From Dysosmobacter sp. (GTDB lineage: Bacteria; Bacillota; Clostridia; Oscillospirales; Oscillospiraceae): a stretch of DNA of 40,250 bases. Positions 24,024 to 32,342 of this stretch are shown here, piece by piece (position 1 is the first letter of the stretch; every line of letters starts with the position of its first letter). The stretch spans positions 1-40,250 of the forward strand of contig JAPFEH010000020.1 in the NCBI GenBank assembly GCA_026169195.1, written 5' to 3'. A program made the position numbers and the translations under genes. The notes beneath the pieces are model-generated. The model had not been told where the DNA came from. It saw only the letters and a program-made list of their open reading frames with translations, and ran no database searches.

Positions 24024-24524
24024 ATGAAACGGATCAGTAAGGAAAACTATTATCTGGATATCGCGGAGACTGTGCTGGAACGAGCAACCTGCCTGCGGCG
24101 GGTTTATGGCGCGATTATTGTGAACAATGATGAGATCATCTCCACCGGTTATAATGGCGCTCCCCGGGGCCGCGCAAACTGCGCAGATATGGGCTTTTGT
24201 TCACGGGAGGCTATGAAGGTTCCGCGGGGGGAGCGGTACGAGCTGTGCCGCAGTGTCCATGCAGAGGCCAACGCCATCATTTCCGCGTCCCGCAGAGATA
24301 TGGCGGGCGGGACGATCTATCTGGTAGGGCGGGATGCCCGCACCGGCACGCTGCTCTCTGACGCGACCTCCTGCCTGATGTGCCGCCGCATGATCATCAA
24401 CGCGGGACTGGAGCAGGTGGTCATCCGCCGCACGGAAACAGAGTTTGAAGTGGTTCCGGTGGCGGAGTGGATCGCGGAGGATGACCTGCTGATCCCGGAA
24501 AACGTGGTTATGGATCTGAAGTAA
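24024..24524 (+). CDS. comEB: Deoxycytidylate (dCMP) deaminase family protein
   Basis: Zinc enzyme that deaminates dCMP to dUMP, feeding thymidylate synthesis. The 166-residue product has the catalytic motif SVHAEANAI (zinc His and proton-shuttling Glu). The paired cysteines are in DATSCLMCRRM; the usual PCxxC is here SCLMC. The start fold ISKENYYLDIAETVLERATCLRR and the GYNGAPRG loop match the family. ATG at 24024 follows GAGAGGAG; the longer frame from 23805 is a shadow of xdhC. It sits 35 nt after xdhC and 18 nt before the next gene. I call it ComEB/dCMP deaminase on family resemblance; biochemical specificity is inferred. Confidence 0.88.
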   Translation: MKRISKENYYLDIAETVLERATCLRRVYGAIIVNNDEIISTGYNGAPRGRANCADMGFCSREAMKVPRGERYELCRSVHAEANAIISASRRDMAGGTIYLVGRDARTGTLLSDATSCLMCRRMIINAGLEQVVIRRTETEFEVVPVAEWIAEDDLLIPENVVMDLK

Positions 24525-24542
24525 CGGAAAGGAAGTCTACCC

Positions 24543-26864
24543 TTGAAAACGGGACTTGTTACCTTTTATCACATTCACCATTACGGCGCGCTGCTGCAGG
24601 CGGCGGCGACGCAGCGGGCTGTGGAACGTCTGGGGGCGGAATGTGAGATCATTGATTATTACGTGAACCAGAATAACGCCCTTTTCCGGAAACCTACGGG
24701 GCTGGGCTCTCTGGCGGCGGATACCCATACAGCCCTCCACTACAAGGCGCTGGAAAACCGGTACCGGAGATTTGAGGCATTTTCCAGAGACCATCTGCGG
24801 ATTTCGGAGCACCGGTTTGCATCACTGGAGGAATTGCGTCAGACGGAGCTTCCCTATGATTTGATCCTCTCCGGCAGCGACCAGATCTGGAACCCCAAAA
24901 TCTTTCCGGACGGACGGTTTGACCCCGTGTTTTTCGGAGCGTTCTCGGAAAAGCGGAAGGCGGCCTACGCACCCTCCTTCGGCATCCCGCGGGTTCCGGA
25001 GGAGATGGAGGAGGAGCTGCGGGAGTATCTGAGCCGGTTTTCCCACGTATCCGTCCGGGAGCTGGGGGGACGGGAGATTTTGAAAACGGTTGCGGGAAAG
25101 GACGTTCCGGTTGTGCTGGATCCTACGCTGCTGCTGGACGCAGAGCAGTGGGGGGCGATGGCGAGCACGGAGAGCAGCTTTGCCCCGAACCAAAACGGGG
25201 CGGGCGGCTATATCCTCTGCTATTGCATCAGTAAGCCGGATGCGTTGGAACCCTATATTTCCCGTCTGGCGGAGACAACGGGGCTTCCGGTGGTACAGCT
25301 GTGCGGCATCCGGAGGAAGGTCCATCCGAAGGCGCGCTGCGTGCTGGATGCAGGGCCGGCGGAATTCCTCTCCCTCTTCCGCAATGCCAGCTATGTCTGC
25401 ACAAATTCCTTCCACGGCACGGTGTTTTCCATCCAGTTCCAGAAACCGTTCTTTACGGCAGTGGCGCCCGGCGAACTGGCTGTGCCCGAACGATCCCGCA
25501 CGTACAGCATCCTGCACACACTGGGGCTGGAGAACCGGATCATCGGAAAAGGCGACACGGCGGAGCTGACGGATGAGATCCGGTGGGATCGGGCTGCGGA
25601 ACGGCTGGCGGAGGCCCGGAGGTTTTCCATGGATTACCTGCGGGCTGCCTTGGAGAATCGGCCTTTTGAAGAGAGTGCGCCTGCTGCTCCGGCGGAGGAG
25701 GCGCCCCTGCCGGTTCTGGCGGCGCATCAGGACTGCACCGGCTGCACGGCTTGCGCCAGCGGCTGCCCCAAGGACGCCATTTCCATGGAGCAGGATCGGG
25801 AGGGCTTCCTCTATCCGGTCATCCATCCGGAGCGTTGTGTCCGCTGCGGCCATTGCACAGCGGTCTGTCCGGTGCTGCACCGGCGGCCGCAGGCGCCGCT
25901 GCCGGCAGCCTTTGCCGCGTGGAACCGGGACGATCAGGTCCGGAAGGACTCGACCTCCGGCGGCGTGTTCACGGCGCTGGCAGAGTATGTGCTGGAGGGC
26001 GGCGGCGTGGTGTTCGGCGCGGCATTGGACGGCCGTCAGCACCTGCGGCATATTGCGTGCTTCCGCAAGGAGGATCTCTGGCGGCTGCGGGGAGCCAAGT
26101 ATGTGCAAAGTGATTTGACGGGGATTTATCGGGAGGTCCGCGAGGCGTTGAAAAGCCGTCAGGTGCTCTTTTCCGGCACGCCCTGTCAGGTGGACGGCTT
26201 ATACCGCTTTCTGGGAGAACGTCCGGAAAATCTCACGACCTGCGATTTGGTGTGTCACGGCGTGCCGTCTCCCGGCGTTTGGGAGAATATGGTGGATTCC
26301 ATCCAGCGGCACAAGGGCAGGGAGCTGCGGGCGGTTCGCTTCCGCAATAAAGTCACCGGCTGGAAAAACAGTCATTTTACCACGGTCTATGAGGACGGTA
26401 CGGTCGATACCGCGCCGCTGTTTGCCACAGAATACGGCCGCGCCTTTGGCCGTGCCCTGTTTCTCCGGCCCAGCTGTCACAGATGCCAATATACGAACCT
26501 GAACCGTCCCGGCGATTTTACACTGGGGGACTTCTGGGGCCTGAAGGCCGATGAACTGCCGGAGCAGCAGGAAAAGGGTGTGAGCCTTTTGCTGGTGAAC
26601 ACCGCCCACGGCAGCCATATCTTCGATCAGCTGCCTTTAAGCCGTCAGGCGTTTCCCGTGGAGCGGGCGGTCTCAGGGAATCCGCGTCTGGCATCTGCCG
26701 TCAGCCAGCCGGCGGATCGGGCGGCGTTCTTTGCCGCCTATGCCCTGGAACCCTTTGAGCGGGTCCGCAAGCGGTTTTTCAGCTTGCCTCCCCTGCCGGT
26801 GCGGGCGGCGGGAAAGCTGCTGTCTCCGGAGCTGAAGCAGAAGATCCGGGAAAAGCTGCGGTGA
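24543..26864 (+). CDS. Fusion of polysaccharide pyruvyltransferase and F420-hydrogenase-beta-like Fe-S protein
   Basis: A 773-residue two-part protein. Residues 1 to about 370 form a pyruvyltransferase (CsaB-like) domain: LILSGSDQIWNPKIF, VPVVLDPTLLLD, VCTNSFHGTVFSIQFQKPF. Such enzymes put ketal pyruvate on polymers. Two 4Fe-4S clusters follow at about 398-440 (CTGCTACASGCPKD, then CVRCGHCTAVCP). Last comes an FrhB-type domain: DSTSGGVFTALAEYVL, LFSGTPCQVDGLYRFL, TCDLVCHGVPSP, FTLGDFWG. In other genomes these parts are usually adjacent genes in polysaccharide clusters, so the fusion suggests coupled redox and pyruvylation (inference). Start is TTG at 24543 behind AAAGGAAG, 7 nt away. No other glycan gene is near. 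Confidence 0.87.
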   Translation: MKTGLVTFYHIHHYGALLQAAATQRAVERLGAECEIIDYYVNQNNALFRKPTGLGSLAADTHTALHYKALENRYRRFEAFSRDHLRISEHRFASLEELRQTELPYDLILSGSDQIWNPKIFPDGRFDPVFFGAFSEKRKAAYAPSFGIPRVPEEMEEELREYLSRFSHVSVRELGGREILKTVAGKDVPVVLDPTLLLDAEQWGAMASTESSFAPNQNGAGGYILCYCISKPDALEPYISRLAETTGLPVVQLCGIRRKVHPKARCVLDAGPAEFLSLFRNASYVCTNSFHGTVFSIQFQKPFFTAVAPGELAVPERSRTYSILHTLGLENRIIGKGDTAELTDEIRWDRAAERLAEARRFSMDYLRAALENRPFEESAPAAPAEEAPLPVLAAHQDCTGCTACASGCPKDAISMEQDREGFLYPVIHPERCVRCGHCTAVCPVLHRRPQAPLPAAFAAWNRDDQVRKDSTSGGVFTALAEYVLEGGGVVFGAALDGRQHLRHIACFRKEDLWRLRGAKYVQSDLTGIYREVREALKSRQVLFSGTPCQVDGLYRFLGERPENLTTCDLVCHGVPSPGVWENMVDSIQRHKGRELRAVRFRNKVTGWKNSHFTTVYEDGTVDTAPLFATEYGRAFGRALFLRPSCHRCQYTNLNRPGDFTLGDFWGLKADELPEQQEKGVSLLLVNTAHGSHIFDQLPLSRQAFPVERAVSGNPRLASAVSQPADRAAFFAAYALEPFERVRKRFFSLPPLPVRAAGKLLSPELKQKIREKLR

Positions 26865-26882
26865 GGAGTTTTCTGCAAGCAA

Positions 26883-26929
26883 AAGCGCACGCCCCGAAAG
26901 CGATTTGTTCGCTTTCGGGGCGTGCGCTT
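26883..26929. terminator. 21-bp perfect hairpin, bidirectional terminator
   Basis: Arms at 26883-26903 and 26909-26929 pair without a mismatch around TTTGT. The plus-strand tail is poor in T; the minus-strand tail reads TTTTGCTTGC, so it best serves the DUF1576 gene. It lies between convergent genes. Confidence 0.85.
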
Positions 26930-26940
26930 CAAAATCACGC

Positions 26941-28431
26941 TCATGCTTCCGGTGGATGTCTTTGGGAGTGGAAGCTGTCGTCTGTATCGTTTTCCATACG
27001 GGGATATCGGGATGCGCTTCCGCTGCCGGCAGAGTCCGGATCGTCCTCCGCCTGCAGATCCGGATAGACGCTTTCCGGATAGCTGTCCTGCCGGTCGGCG
27101 TGGTCTTTGGCATGGGTGCGCCACGTGGAGGTATCAATGGGAGCGCTTTCCTCAAAGAGATCGTAATAGTCCTCGTCCCGCAGCTTGGGCCGGCGGTGGC
27201 GGACGATGGCGGTGATGGTGGGGTAGAGCACAATGGCGATCAGGCCGCCGGAAAAACCGTTGTTATAGAGGTTCAGGCCTGCTACGGGGCCGCCGGTCTG
27301 CAAAACCAGTGCGGAGTGAATAAATCCGGCGAGAATTCCGAACAGCCAGCCGAAATGGCCTGCAATGGGGGCCAGTGTGGTTCCGAAAAGTCCGGCCAGC
27401 TGCAGGGATGGATAATTGGGCGTATAGTGCATACCGTAAGCGCCCAGTGCCACGCCGATCATCACAGGAAGGATATTGAAGGCGTGTTTTCCGAATGCGG
27501 AAAAACCGATGATGGTGAAAATACCGCCCAGAGTGGGGCCGTTCAGGTCGCCTCCCACGATCAGGATGTACAGCATTCCGAGAATACCGTTGACGCCCAT
27601 GTTGACCAGCACCGGTCCGGCGCCGAACATCCGCAGATAGTCGCTGGGGGCACGGCCGGTGGTGGACAGCAGCCGCCGGTATCCGGCCCAGACAGCCCAG
27701 AAGGGCGTGCCGGTGGCAAAAAGGCCGGTGAGGATGGAAATGGCGCACAGCACCAGCAAAATCACGGAGAATGTCCGGTTATAGCCCTCTGCCCAGTAGA
27801 GCACGGAGTCCGGTTTATCCCCGAAGGCTGTCAGCACGGGAACGATCATCATTGCCAGCAGTCCGCAGGCAAAGCCCATGTTGTAAAGGTTCATACCGTT
27901 TTGAATCTTATAGGTATAGGCAGACAGGGAGGGCAGAATGAAGCCAATGGCAACACCTGTGAACAAACCCAGCGGGAGGCTGGCATGAATGCTGCCCAGA
28001 GACATATAACTCACCAAAGGCGCAAGGGAGGTTGCCAGCAGTCCTACGGAAGCATATTTGGCAAAGGGCTCCTTTTGATATTTGGCATAGAGCCATGTGC
28101 CCAGCAGGATGGGCCAGATGTTAAAGAGATTTTTGCCGAACAGGGAGAAGCCGGCCATCAACCCCATTTCCACCAGCGTAAAGCCGTTGAAGGGATCGCC
28201 GGACAGCTTGATAATCAAAATGGAAAGAATGGTCACAAGACCGGAATTGATAAGGGTCGCGCCCACTCCGGCAATATGCACATAGTCGGTAATCAGCAGG
28301 TCCTGCATGGTGACGATGCGGTAAAGCCCCGGCAGAATGTTGGCGGGATCATCCAATGCCACACCCAGCAGCATCAGCAGTACCGAGGCGGCAATGGTGC
28401 TGGGAAAAATTTTTTCATAGCGGTTCTGCAA
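26941..28431 (-). CDS. DUF1576 family integral membrane protein
   Basis: A 496-residue membrane protein of unknown function, family DUF1576, with about ten or more helices between residues 10 and 415. An internal duplication is visible: GDPFNGFTLVEMGLMAGFSL, FGKNLFNIWPILLG in the first half and GDLNGPTLGGIFTIIGFSAF, GKHAFNILPVMIG in the second, as in inverted- or tandem-repeat transporters. The C-terminal tail of about 80 residues is acidic and unstructured-looking. Start is TTG at 28431, supported by AAGGAGGGG at a good distance; no ATG is suitably placed. A transport role is likely (inference). Promoter TTGCCC-17-TATAAT precedes it. Confidence 0.87.
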   Translation of the reverse strand: MQNRYEKIFPSTIAASVLLMLLGVALDDPANILPGLYRIVTMQDLLITDYVHIAGVGATLINSGLVTILSILIIKLSGDPFNGFTLVEMGLMAGFSLFGKNLFNIWPILLGTWLYAKYQKEPFAKYASVGLLATSLAPLVSYMSLGSIHASLPLGLFTGVAIGFILPSLSAYTYKIQNGMNLYNMGFACGLLAMMIVPVLTAFGDKPDSVLYWAEGYNRTFSVILLVLCAISILTGLFATGTPFWAVWAGYRRLLSTTGRAPSDYLRMFGAGPVLVNMGVNGILGMLYILIVGGDLNGPTLGGIFTIIGFSAFGKHAFNILPVMIGVALGAYGMHYTPNYPSLQLAGLFGTTLAPIAGHFGWLFGILAGFIHSALVLQTGGPVAGLNLYNNGFSGGLIAIVLYPTITAIVRHRRPKLRDEDYYDLFEESAPIDTSTWRTHAKDHADRQDSYPESVYPDLQAEDDPDSAGSGSASRYPRMENDTDDSFHSQRHPPEA

Positions 28432-28470
28432 GGGAACCCCTCCTTGTATTGTTTTCTATTTAACAATATT

Positions 28471-28499
28471 ATTATAAACGGCAATGGACAGCAGGGCAA
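28471..28499 (-). promoter_or_regulatory. Promoter of the DUF1576 gene
   Basis: Minus-strand TTGCCC (28494-28499), 17-bp spacer and perfect TATAAT (28471-28476), about 40 nt before the start. Confidence 0.7.
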
Positions 28500-28602
28500 G
28501 AAAAATTTTCATGGTTTCTTTATGAAACGCAGTAAAATAAAGCGCGGCAAGGCAGTTGTTTTCTGTTTTCGCATATTTTACGGTGATTTTTAAATTTCCG
28601 GC

Positions 28603-28631
28603 TTCCATCAGCGCAGAAACCATGGTATACT
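28603..28631 (+). promoter_or_regulatory. Extended -10 promoter of pyk
   Basis: TATACT (28626-28631) with TGG immediately before it. The -35 position reads TTCCAT (28603-28608), a weak match, consistent with an extended -10 promoter. Confidence 0.55.
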
Positions 28632-28676
28632 TCCTTATATCAGTAAAACGATTACCCCACAGAAAGGCGGATCAAT

Positions 28677-30416
28677 ATGAGAAAGACCAAGATCGTCTGC
28701 ACCCTTGGCCCTGCCACAGACCGGGAAGGCGTCCTGCGGGAGATGCTGCTGGCGGGCATGAATGTGGCCCGGTTCAATTTTTCCCACGGCGACCATGCGG
28801 GGCATAAGGCGCGGCTGGATGCGCTGAAGGCCCTGCGGGAGGAATTGGATCTGCCGGTAGCCGCCATGCTGGATACCAGAGGACCTGAAGTACGCCTGAA
28901 AACATTCCGGAACGGGACTGCGGAGCTGAAAGAGGGTACGGAGTTTACACTTTATACAACGGAAGTGGAGGGTGATGAAACACAATGCTCCATCACCTAT
29001 AATGATCTGCCCAGCGATGTGAAGGCCGGAGACAGCATTTTGCTGGATGACGGCTTGATCGCTATGGAGGTGCTGGAGACCACCGCTGTTACGGTCCGGT
29101 GCCGGGTGCTCAATGGCGGCGTGATCAAAAACAACAAGGGAGTGAACATTCCCGGTGTGCGTCTTTCCATGCCGTATGTGAGCCAGCGGGATCGGGAAGA
29201 CATCCTCTTCGGGATCCGGGAGGGCTTCGATTATATTGCCGCCAGCTTTGTCCGTACCGCCGCGGATGTGCGGGAGCTGCGGCAGCTGCTGGATCAGAAC
29301 GGTTCTCATATCCGCATCATTGCCAAAATCGAAAACCGGGAGGGCGTCAGCAATCTTCCGGATATTCTGGCGGTGGCAGACGGGATCATGGTGGCCCGCG
29401 GCGATATGGGCGTGGAGATTGACTTTACGGAGATCCCCGTCATCCAGAAGGATATGATCGCCCGATGCGTGGCCAGCGGCAAGCCGGTCATCACGGCCAC
29501 GCAGATGCTGGATTCTATGATGGAAAATCCCCGTCCCACCCGGGCGGAGATCACGGATGTAGCAAATGCCATCTATGACGGAACCTCGGCGATCATGCTC
29601 TCCGGAGAAACTGCCGCGGGACAATACCCAGTGGAGGCGGTTCAGACGATGGATGCCATTGCCCGCCGGACGGAGGCGAATATCGAACGGGGCCGGCCCC
29701 TGCAGGTCTCCGGAAAAGAGCGCCTTTCCATTACCGCGGCCATGGCGCACGCCGCCTGCACAACAGCCATGGATATCGGCGCCGATGCGATTTTGACAGT
29801 CAGCCAGCGGGGCGTCACGGCGCAGATGGTCAGCCGTTTCCGGCCCCAGACGCATGTGGTGGCGCTGCTGCTGGATGAACAGGTGCGCCGTCAGATGAGC
29901 CTCTATTGGGGGGTGGAAGCAGTGATGATGCCCTATGCCAGCAACACGGATGAGCTGGTGGAGTTTGCCATTGAAGCTGCGGAAAAGGCAGGCGTTGTAA
30001 AAAGCGGGGATCTGGTGGTGGTCACCGCCGGCGTGCCGGTGGGCGTGGCCGGAACGACCAACATGATTCGGGTCCAGCAGGTAGGCGGTTCTCTGATCAA
30101 CGCCACAGGCATCGGCGGCAGGAAAGTCAGCGGACGGCTGTGCATTTGCCGCACGGAGGAAGAGGTGACAGAAAAGTGCCGGCCGGGAGATGTGCTGGTG
30201 GTGCCCTATTCCACCAACGGGATGCTGGCCAGCATCCGGCAGGCAGCCGCTGTGATCACGGAAGAGAGCAGCGCCGAGTGCCACACGGCGACCATTGGCC
30301 TTGCTTTGGATAAGCCGGTCATCATAGGCGCAGTGGAGGCAACCCGCCGTCTCAAGGACGGGATGATGGTCAGCGTGGATTGCAGCCGCGGCGTCGTCCA
30401 GACCATGCCGCAGTGA
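28677..30416 (+). CDS. pyk: Pyruvate kinase with C-terminal PEP-utiliser domain
   Basis: Converts phosphoenolpyruvate and ADP to pyruvate and ATP, the last step of glycolysis. The 579-residue product has KTKIVCTLGPAT, NVARFNFSHG, MLDTRGPEVR, DGIMVARGDMGVEI and ENPRPTRAEITDVANAIYDG, TSAIMLSGETAAGQYPVEAV. Beyond the usual 470 residues it carries the extra domain found in Bacillus-type enzymes, with ITEESSAECHTATIGLALDK and PVIIGA near the end, related to the PEP-synthase phosphohistidine domain. ATG at 28677 follows AAAGGCGG by about 8 nt. It is monocistronic or followed by a tiny gene; a strong terminator is in between. Confidence 0.96.
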   Translation: MRKTKIVCTLGPATDREGVLREMLLAGMNVARFNFSHGDHAGHKARLDALKALREELDLPVAAMLDTRGPEVRLKTFRNGTAELKEGTEFTLYTTEVEGDETQCSITYNDLPSDVKAGDSILLDDGLIAMEVLETTAVTVRCRVLNGGVIKNNKGVNIPGVRLSMPYVSQRDREDILFGIREGFDYIAASFVRTAADVRELRQLLDQNGSHIRIIAKIENREGVSNLPDILAVADGIMVARGDMGVEIDFTEIPVIQKDMIARCVASGKPVITATQMLDSMMENPRPTRAEITDVANAIYDGTSAIMLSGETAAGQYPVEAVQTMDAIARRTEANIERGRPLQVSGKERLSITAAMAHAACTTAMDIGADAILTVSQRGVTAQMVSRFRPQTHVVALLLDEQVRRQMSLYWGVEAVMMPYASNTDELVEFAIEAAEKAGVVKSGDLVVVTAGVPVGVAGTTNMIRVQQVGGSLINATGIGGRKVSGRLCICRTEEEVTEKCRPGDVLVVPYSTNGMLASIRQAAAVITEESSAECHTATIGLALDKPVIIGAVEATRRLKDGMMVSVDCSRGVVQTMPQ

Positions 30417-30428
30417 ATAGGAGTGAGG

Positions 30429-30462
30429 AAGCCCGGGCGGTATCTCCGCCCGGGCTTTTTTT
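30429..30462 (+). terminator. Terminator of pyk
   Basis: AAGCCCGGGCGG (30429-30440) pairs with CCGCCCGGGCTT (30446-30457) over TATCT, then a run of T. Confidence 0.93.
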
Positions 30463-30482
30463 GAAGCGAATGTAAAGGAACC

Positions 30483-30719
30483 TTGACAAAGAAGCGGAAT
30501 GATGAATGGAAGGAAAAACTGCGGGACAGAGCCGGACGCTATGCGTATCTGCTGAGGCTGGCGGTCATTTCCTGTTCCATGGTTGTCTTCAGCGTTTTGG
30601 GAAACTTGGAATTGCTGGAGCACACAGAGGTGATCGTTTTGTATTTCGGCGGGTATGTGACCCTTCAAATTGCTGCCGGGATCCTGTTTTTCCGGCACTT
30701 GCTCAAAAAGTATCAATAA
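30483..30719 (+). CDS. Small two-helix membrane protein, hypothetical
   Basis: A 78-residue protein with a basic, charged start (TKKRNDEWKEKLRDRAGRYA) and two hydrophobic segments at about residues 24-41 and 50-70. It ends with HLLKKYQ. The only start in frame is TTG at 30483, with AAAGGA (30474-30479) only 3 nt away, closer than normal. It lies just after the pyk terminator, so read-through would be needed. No family is recognised. Composition suggests a real membrane protein but the weak start makes it tentative. Confidence 0.45.
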   Translation: MTKKRNDEWKEKLRDRAGRYAYLLRLAVISCSMVVFSVLGNLELLEHTEVIVLYFGGYVTLQIAAGILFFRHLLKKYQ

Positions 30720-30803
30720 AAGCAGGCAGGGGAGGAAGCTGCGCCCGTTTACCCTTTGGATTGATTCAGGCTGACATGACCATTCATTTGTCAAAATGCA
30801 CAG

Positions 30804-30837
30804 GAAACGCTCCACCTTTGAACAGGTGGAGCGTTTC
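30804..30837. repeat. 14-bp perfect hairpin after the small membrane gene
   Basis: GAAACGCTCCACCT (30804-30817) pairs with AGGTGGAGCGTTTC (30824-30837) over a 6-nt loop. There is no T run, so it is an atypical terminator or other structure. From here to 31009 I see no gene, only this and the next hairpin. Confidence 0.6.
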
Positions 30838-30935
30838 AATGATCCTCTCCCGTTTAAGTTCATTGCTTCGTGAGCCAATCCTCATGTAGATTTCTTCATT
30901 AGGGGATATAAAACCGAGGCCCCCGCCGTCGGTAA

Positions 30936-30970
30936 ATGAAAAGGAGCAAGGCGTGTTTCCACCTTGCTCC
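30936..30970 (-). terminator. Terminator of the zinc-ribbon gene
   Basis: On the minus strand GGAGCAAGG pairs with CCTTGCTCC (30962-30970 and 30943-30951), followed by TTTTCATTT. It is placed 40 nt after the stop. Confidence 0.7.
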
Positions 30971-31009
30971 GAGCGATCAGGATATGCTGTTCAGTTTCAC
31001 AAATGGGAA

Positions 31010-31228
31010 TCAGCTTGTGGAATAATCGATAATCACTTTTTTACAGTTACCACATTTATAGGCATAAACGATTTGTGAATGGTCAGCAGCACCATTCGCA
31101 AGAGATACGCTGCCTTTGCCTAAAAATGATAATGCTGCAACAAGCTGCTTTTTGGGTGTCCAAGTGACACCATCCCGACATTGAATATATCCTGATTCCA
31201 TTTCGTTGCCGCAATAAGGACATTTCAT
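31010..31228 (-). CDS. Small zinc-ribbon protein (DUF6487/PF20097-like)
   Basis: A 72-residue protein with two CxxC pairs, CPYCGNEMESGYIQ at the start and KCGNCKKVI near the end, which should form a zinc ribbon. The stretch GYIQCRDGVTWTPKKQ is typical of this small family of unknown function. Start ATG at 31228 (MKCPYCG); a GTG seven codons upstream is also in frame. Base composition is clearly more AT-rich than neighbours, suggesting recent arrival (inference). It has its own promoter and terminator. Confidence 0.8.
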   Translation of the reverse strand: MKCPYCGNEMESGYIQCRDGVTWTPKKQLVAALSFLGKGSVSLANGAADHSQIVYAYKCGNCKKVIIDYSTS

Positions 31229-31318
31229 ACAATCACACTCTTTTGTCACATTCCGCTTTGTCCAACTGCTTCATGATCTATGTAGCGAAAAATCAACCAA
31301 AAGTTTTAACCTTTTTAT

Positions 31319-31346
31319 ATGATACCGGATTCTCTTGTTTTTTCAA
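31319..31346 (-). promoter_or_regulatory. Promoter of the zinc-ribbon gene
   Basis: Minus-strand TTGAAA (31341-31346), 16-bp spacer, TATCAT (31319-31324), leaving a leader of about 85 nt. Confidence 0.55.
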
Positions 31347-31431
31347 TGTTTGAAAACAGGTCTATTTCATGAAATCGCTGGAGTTATAGTCCATCAACAC
31401 AAAAGGGAAAAGAGAGGACAGCCGTGATTGC

Positions 31432-31460
31432 TTGTCCATCAGGAAAAAAGGTGGTATACT
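31432..31460 (+). promoter_or_regulatory. Promoter of the acyl-ACP thioesterase gene
   Basis: TTGTCC (31432-31437), 17-bp spacer ending TGG, TATACT (31455-31460). Transcription would begin near 31467, which rules out upstream start codons for the gene. Confidence 0.7.
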
Positions 31461-31490
31461 GTGACCATTCGAAAAAAAGGGGAGAGCAGC

Positions 31491-32237
31491 GTGAAGGCGT
31501 TTAGACAGGAATTGACAGAAAACAGCTATTTCCGGCAGGAGGAGCTGGTGTTTTGGGATTGTGATCGGGAAAAACGGATGCGGGTATCCGCGATCCTCAG
31601 CAAAATGGCGTCTTTCGCAGGATACGACTATGACGCGCGGGGACTGACCCACGAAAAGCTGTATGCCGCGCGGGAGGTGTTTTTGCTGTCCCGTGCGGCA
31701 GTCAGGATCCATGACTGCCCTTATGCGCGGGATCTGCTGGACATCACCACATGGGAAAACGGCGCCAGAGGCGCGCATATGCAGCGGGTTTTTGAAATGC
31801 GGGATCAGCAGGGCCGGCTGCGGATCTCCGCAAAAAGCGATTGGATTCTGGTAGATCCGATGACCAGAAAAATCCTGCGGCCCTCGTCCTTCACCGCCAA
31901 ACCGCTTACGGTTTGCCCTGTGGAGATCGACTGTCCGGAGCCGAAGAAAGTGGCGCTGCCGAAGGAGGGAACCGGAGCACTGGGAAAGCGGACGGTGCGT
32001 TGGTCGGATCTGGATGGCAACGGACACCTGTTCAGCGGAAATTACGGCGATATTGTCTGGGATTTTCTTCCGGAGGATCTGCAGGGGAAGATTCCCAGAA
32101 CCTTCTGCATCAATTATCACAAGGAAGCGGTGCTGGGGGAGGAGCTGATGCTGACCGGCTTCCGGGAAGGGGACAGCTTCCTGATGGAAGGCGATGGCCC
32201 TGCGGGAATCTGTTTTACCGCGCAATGTGATTTTTGA
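31491..32237 (+). CDS. Acyl-ACP thioesterase family protein
   Basis: Double hot-dog enzyme that releases free fatty acid from acyl-carrier protein. The 248-residue product has the FatA/FatB-like layout. A first half has AREVFLLSRAAVRIHDCPYA and ITTWENGARGAHMQRVFEMR; the second half has RWSDLDGNGHLFSGNYGDIV, matching the family's D-x-N-x-H-x-N-x-x-Y region. Start is GTG at 31491 behind AAGGGGAG. Upstream in-frame starts lie within the promoter, so the shorter product is right. It ends in a hairpin shared with the structured element downstream. Confidence 0.87.
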   Translation: MKAFRQELTENSYFRQEELVFWDCDREKRMRVSAILSKMASFAGYDYDARGLTHEKLYAAREVFLLSRAAVRIHDCPYARDLLDITTWENGARGAHMQRVFEMRDQQGRLRISAKSDWILVDPMTRKILRPSSFTAKPLTVCPVEIDCPEPKKVALPKEGTGALGKRTVRWSDLDGNGHLFSGNYGDIVWDFLPEDLQGKIPRTFCINYHKEAVLGEELMLTGFREGDSFLMEGDGPAGICFTAQCDF

Positions 32238-32247
32238 ACCATGGCAG

Positions 32248-32289
32248 TCCGGTCTGTCTCTGCGCTTCCGGCTTTGCCGAAGGACCGGA
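32248..32289 (+). terminator. Imperfect hairpin after the thioesterase gene
   Basis: TCCGGTC (32248-32254) pairs with GACCGGA (32283-32289), with an inner stem CTTCCGGC/GCCGAAG. It is followed by A-rich sequence rather than T, so on its own it would be a poor terminator. Confidence 0.35.
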
Positions 32290-32302
32290 AGAGCGCCGGA
32301 AA

Positions 32303-32335
32303 AAAAGCAGCTCCTCCACAGGAGGAGCTGCTTTT
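32303..32335. repeat. 31-bp hairpin repeat, copy 1 (also terminator-like)
   Basis: AAAAGCAGCTCCTCC (32303-32317) pairs over ACA with GGAGGAGCTGCTTTT (32321-32335). The inner 31 bases (32304-32334) are identical to 32540-32570. With four trailing T it can also end the thioesterase transcript. Confidence 0.85.
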
Positions 32336-32342
32336 GAGACTG

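Noticed and set aside
26905..28593. 562-codon plus-strand frame across the DUF1576 gene
   Set aside because: It is antisense to a membrane protein with a supported start, promoter and terminator.
30481..30488. TTGACA at the start of the small membrane gene as a -35 box
   Set aside because: No -10 box is found 15-19 bp downstream, so it is more likely the TTG start region of the small gene.
28635..30878. 747-codon minus-strand frame across pyruvate kinase
   Set aside because: It is antisense to a full pyruvate kinase with all catalytic motifs.
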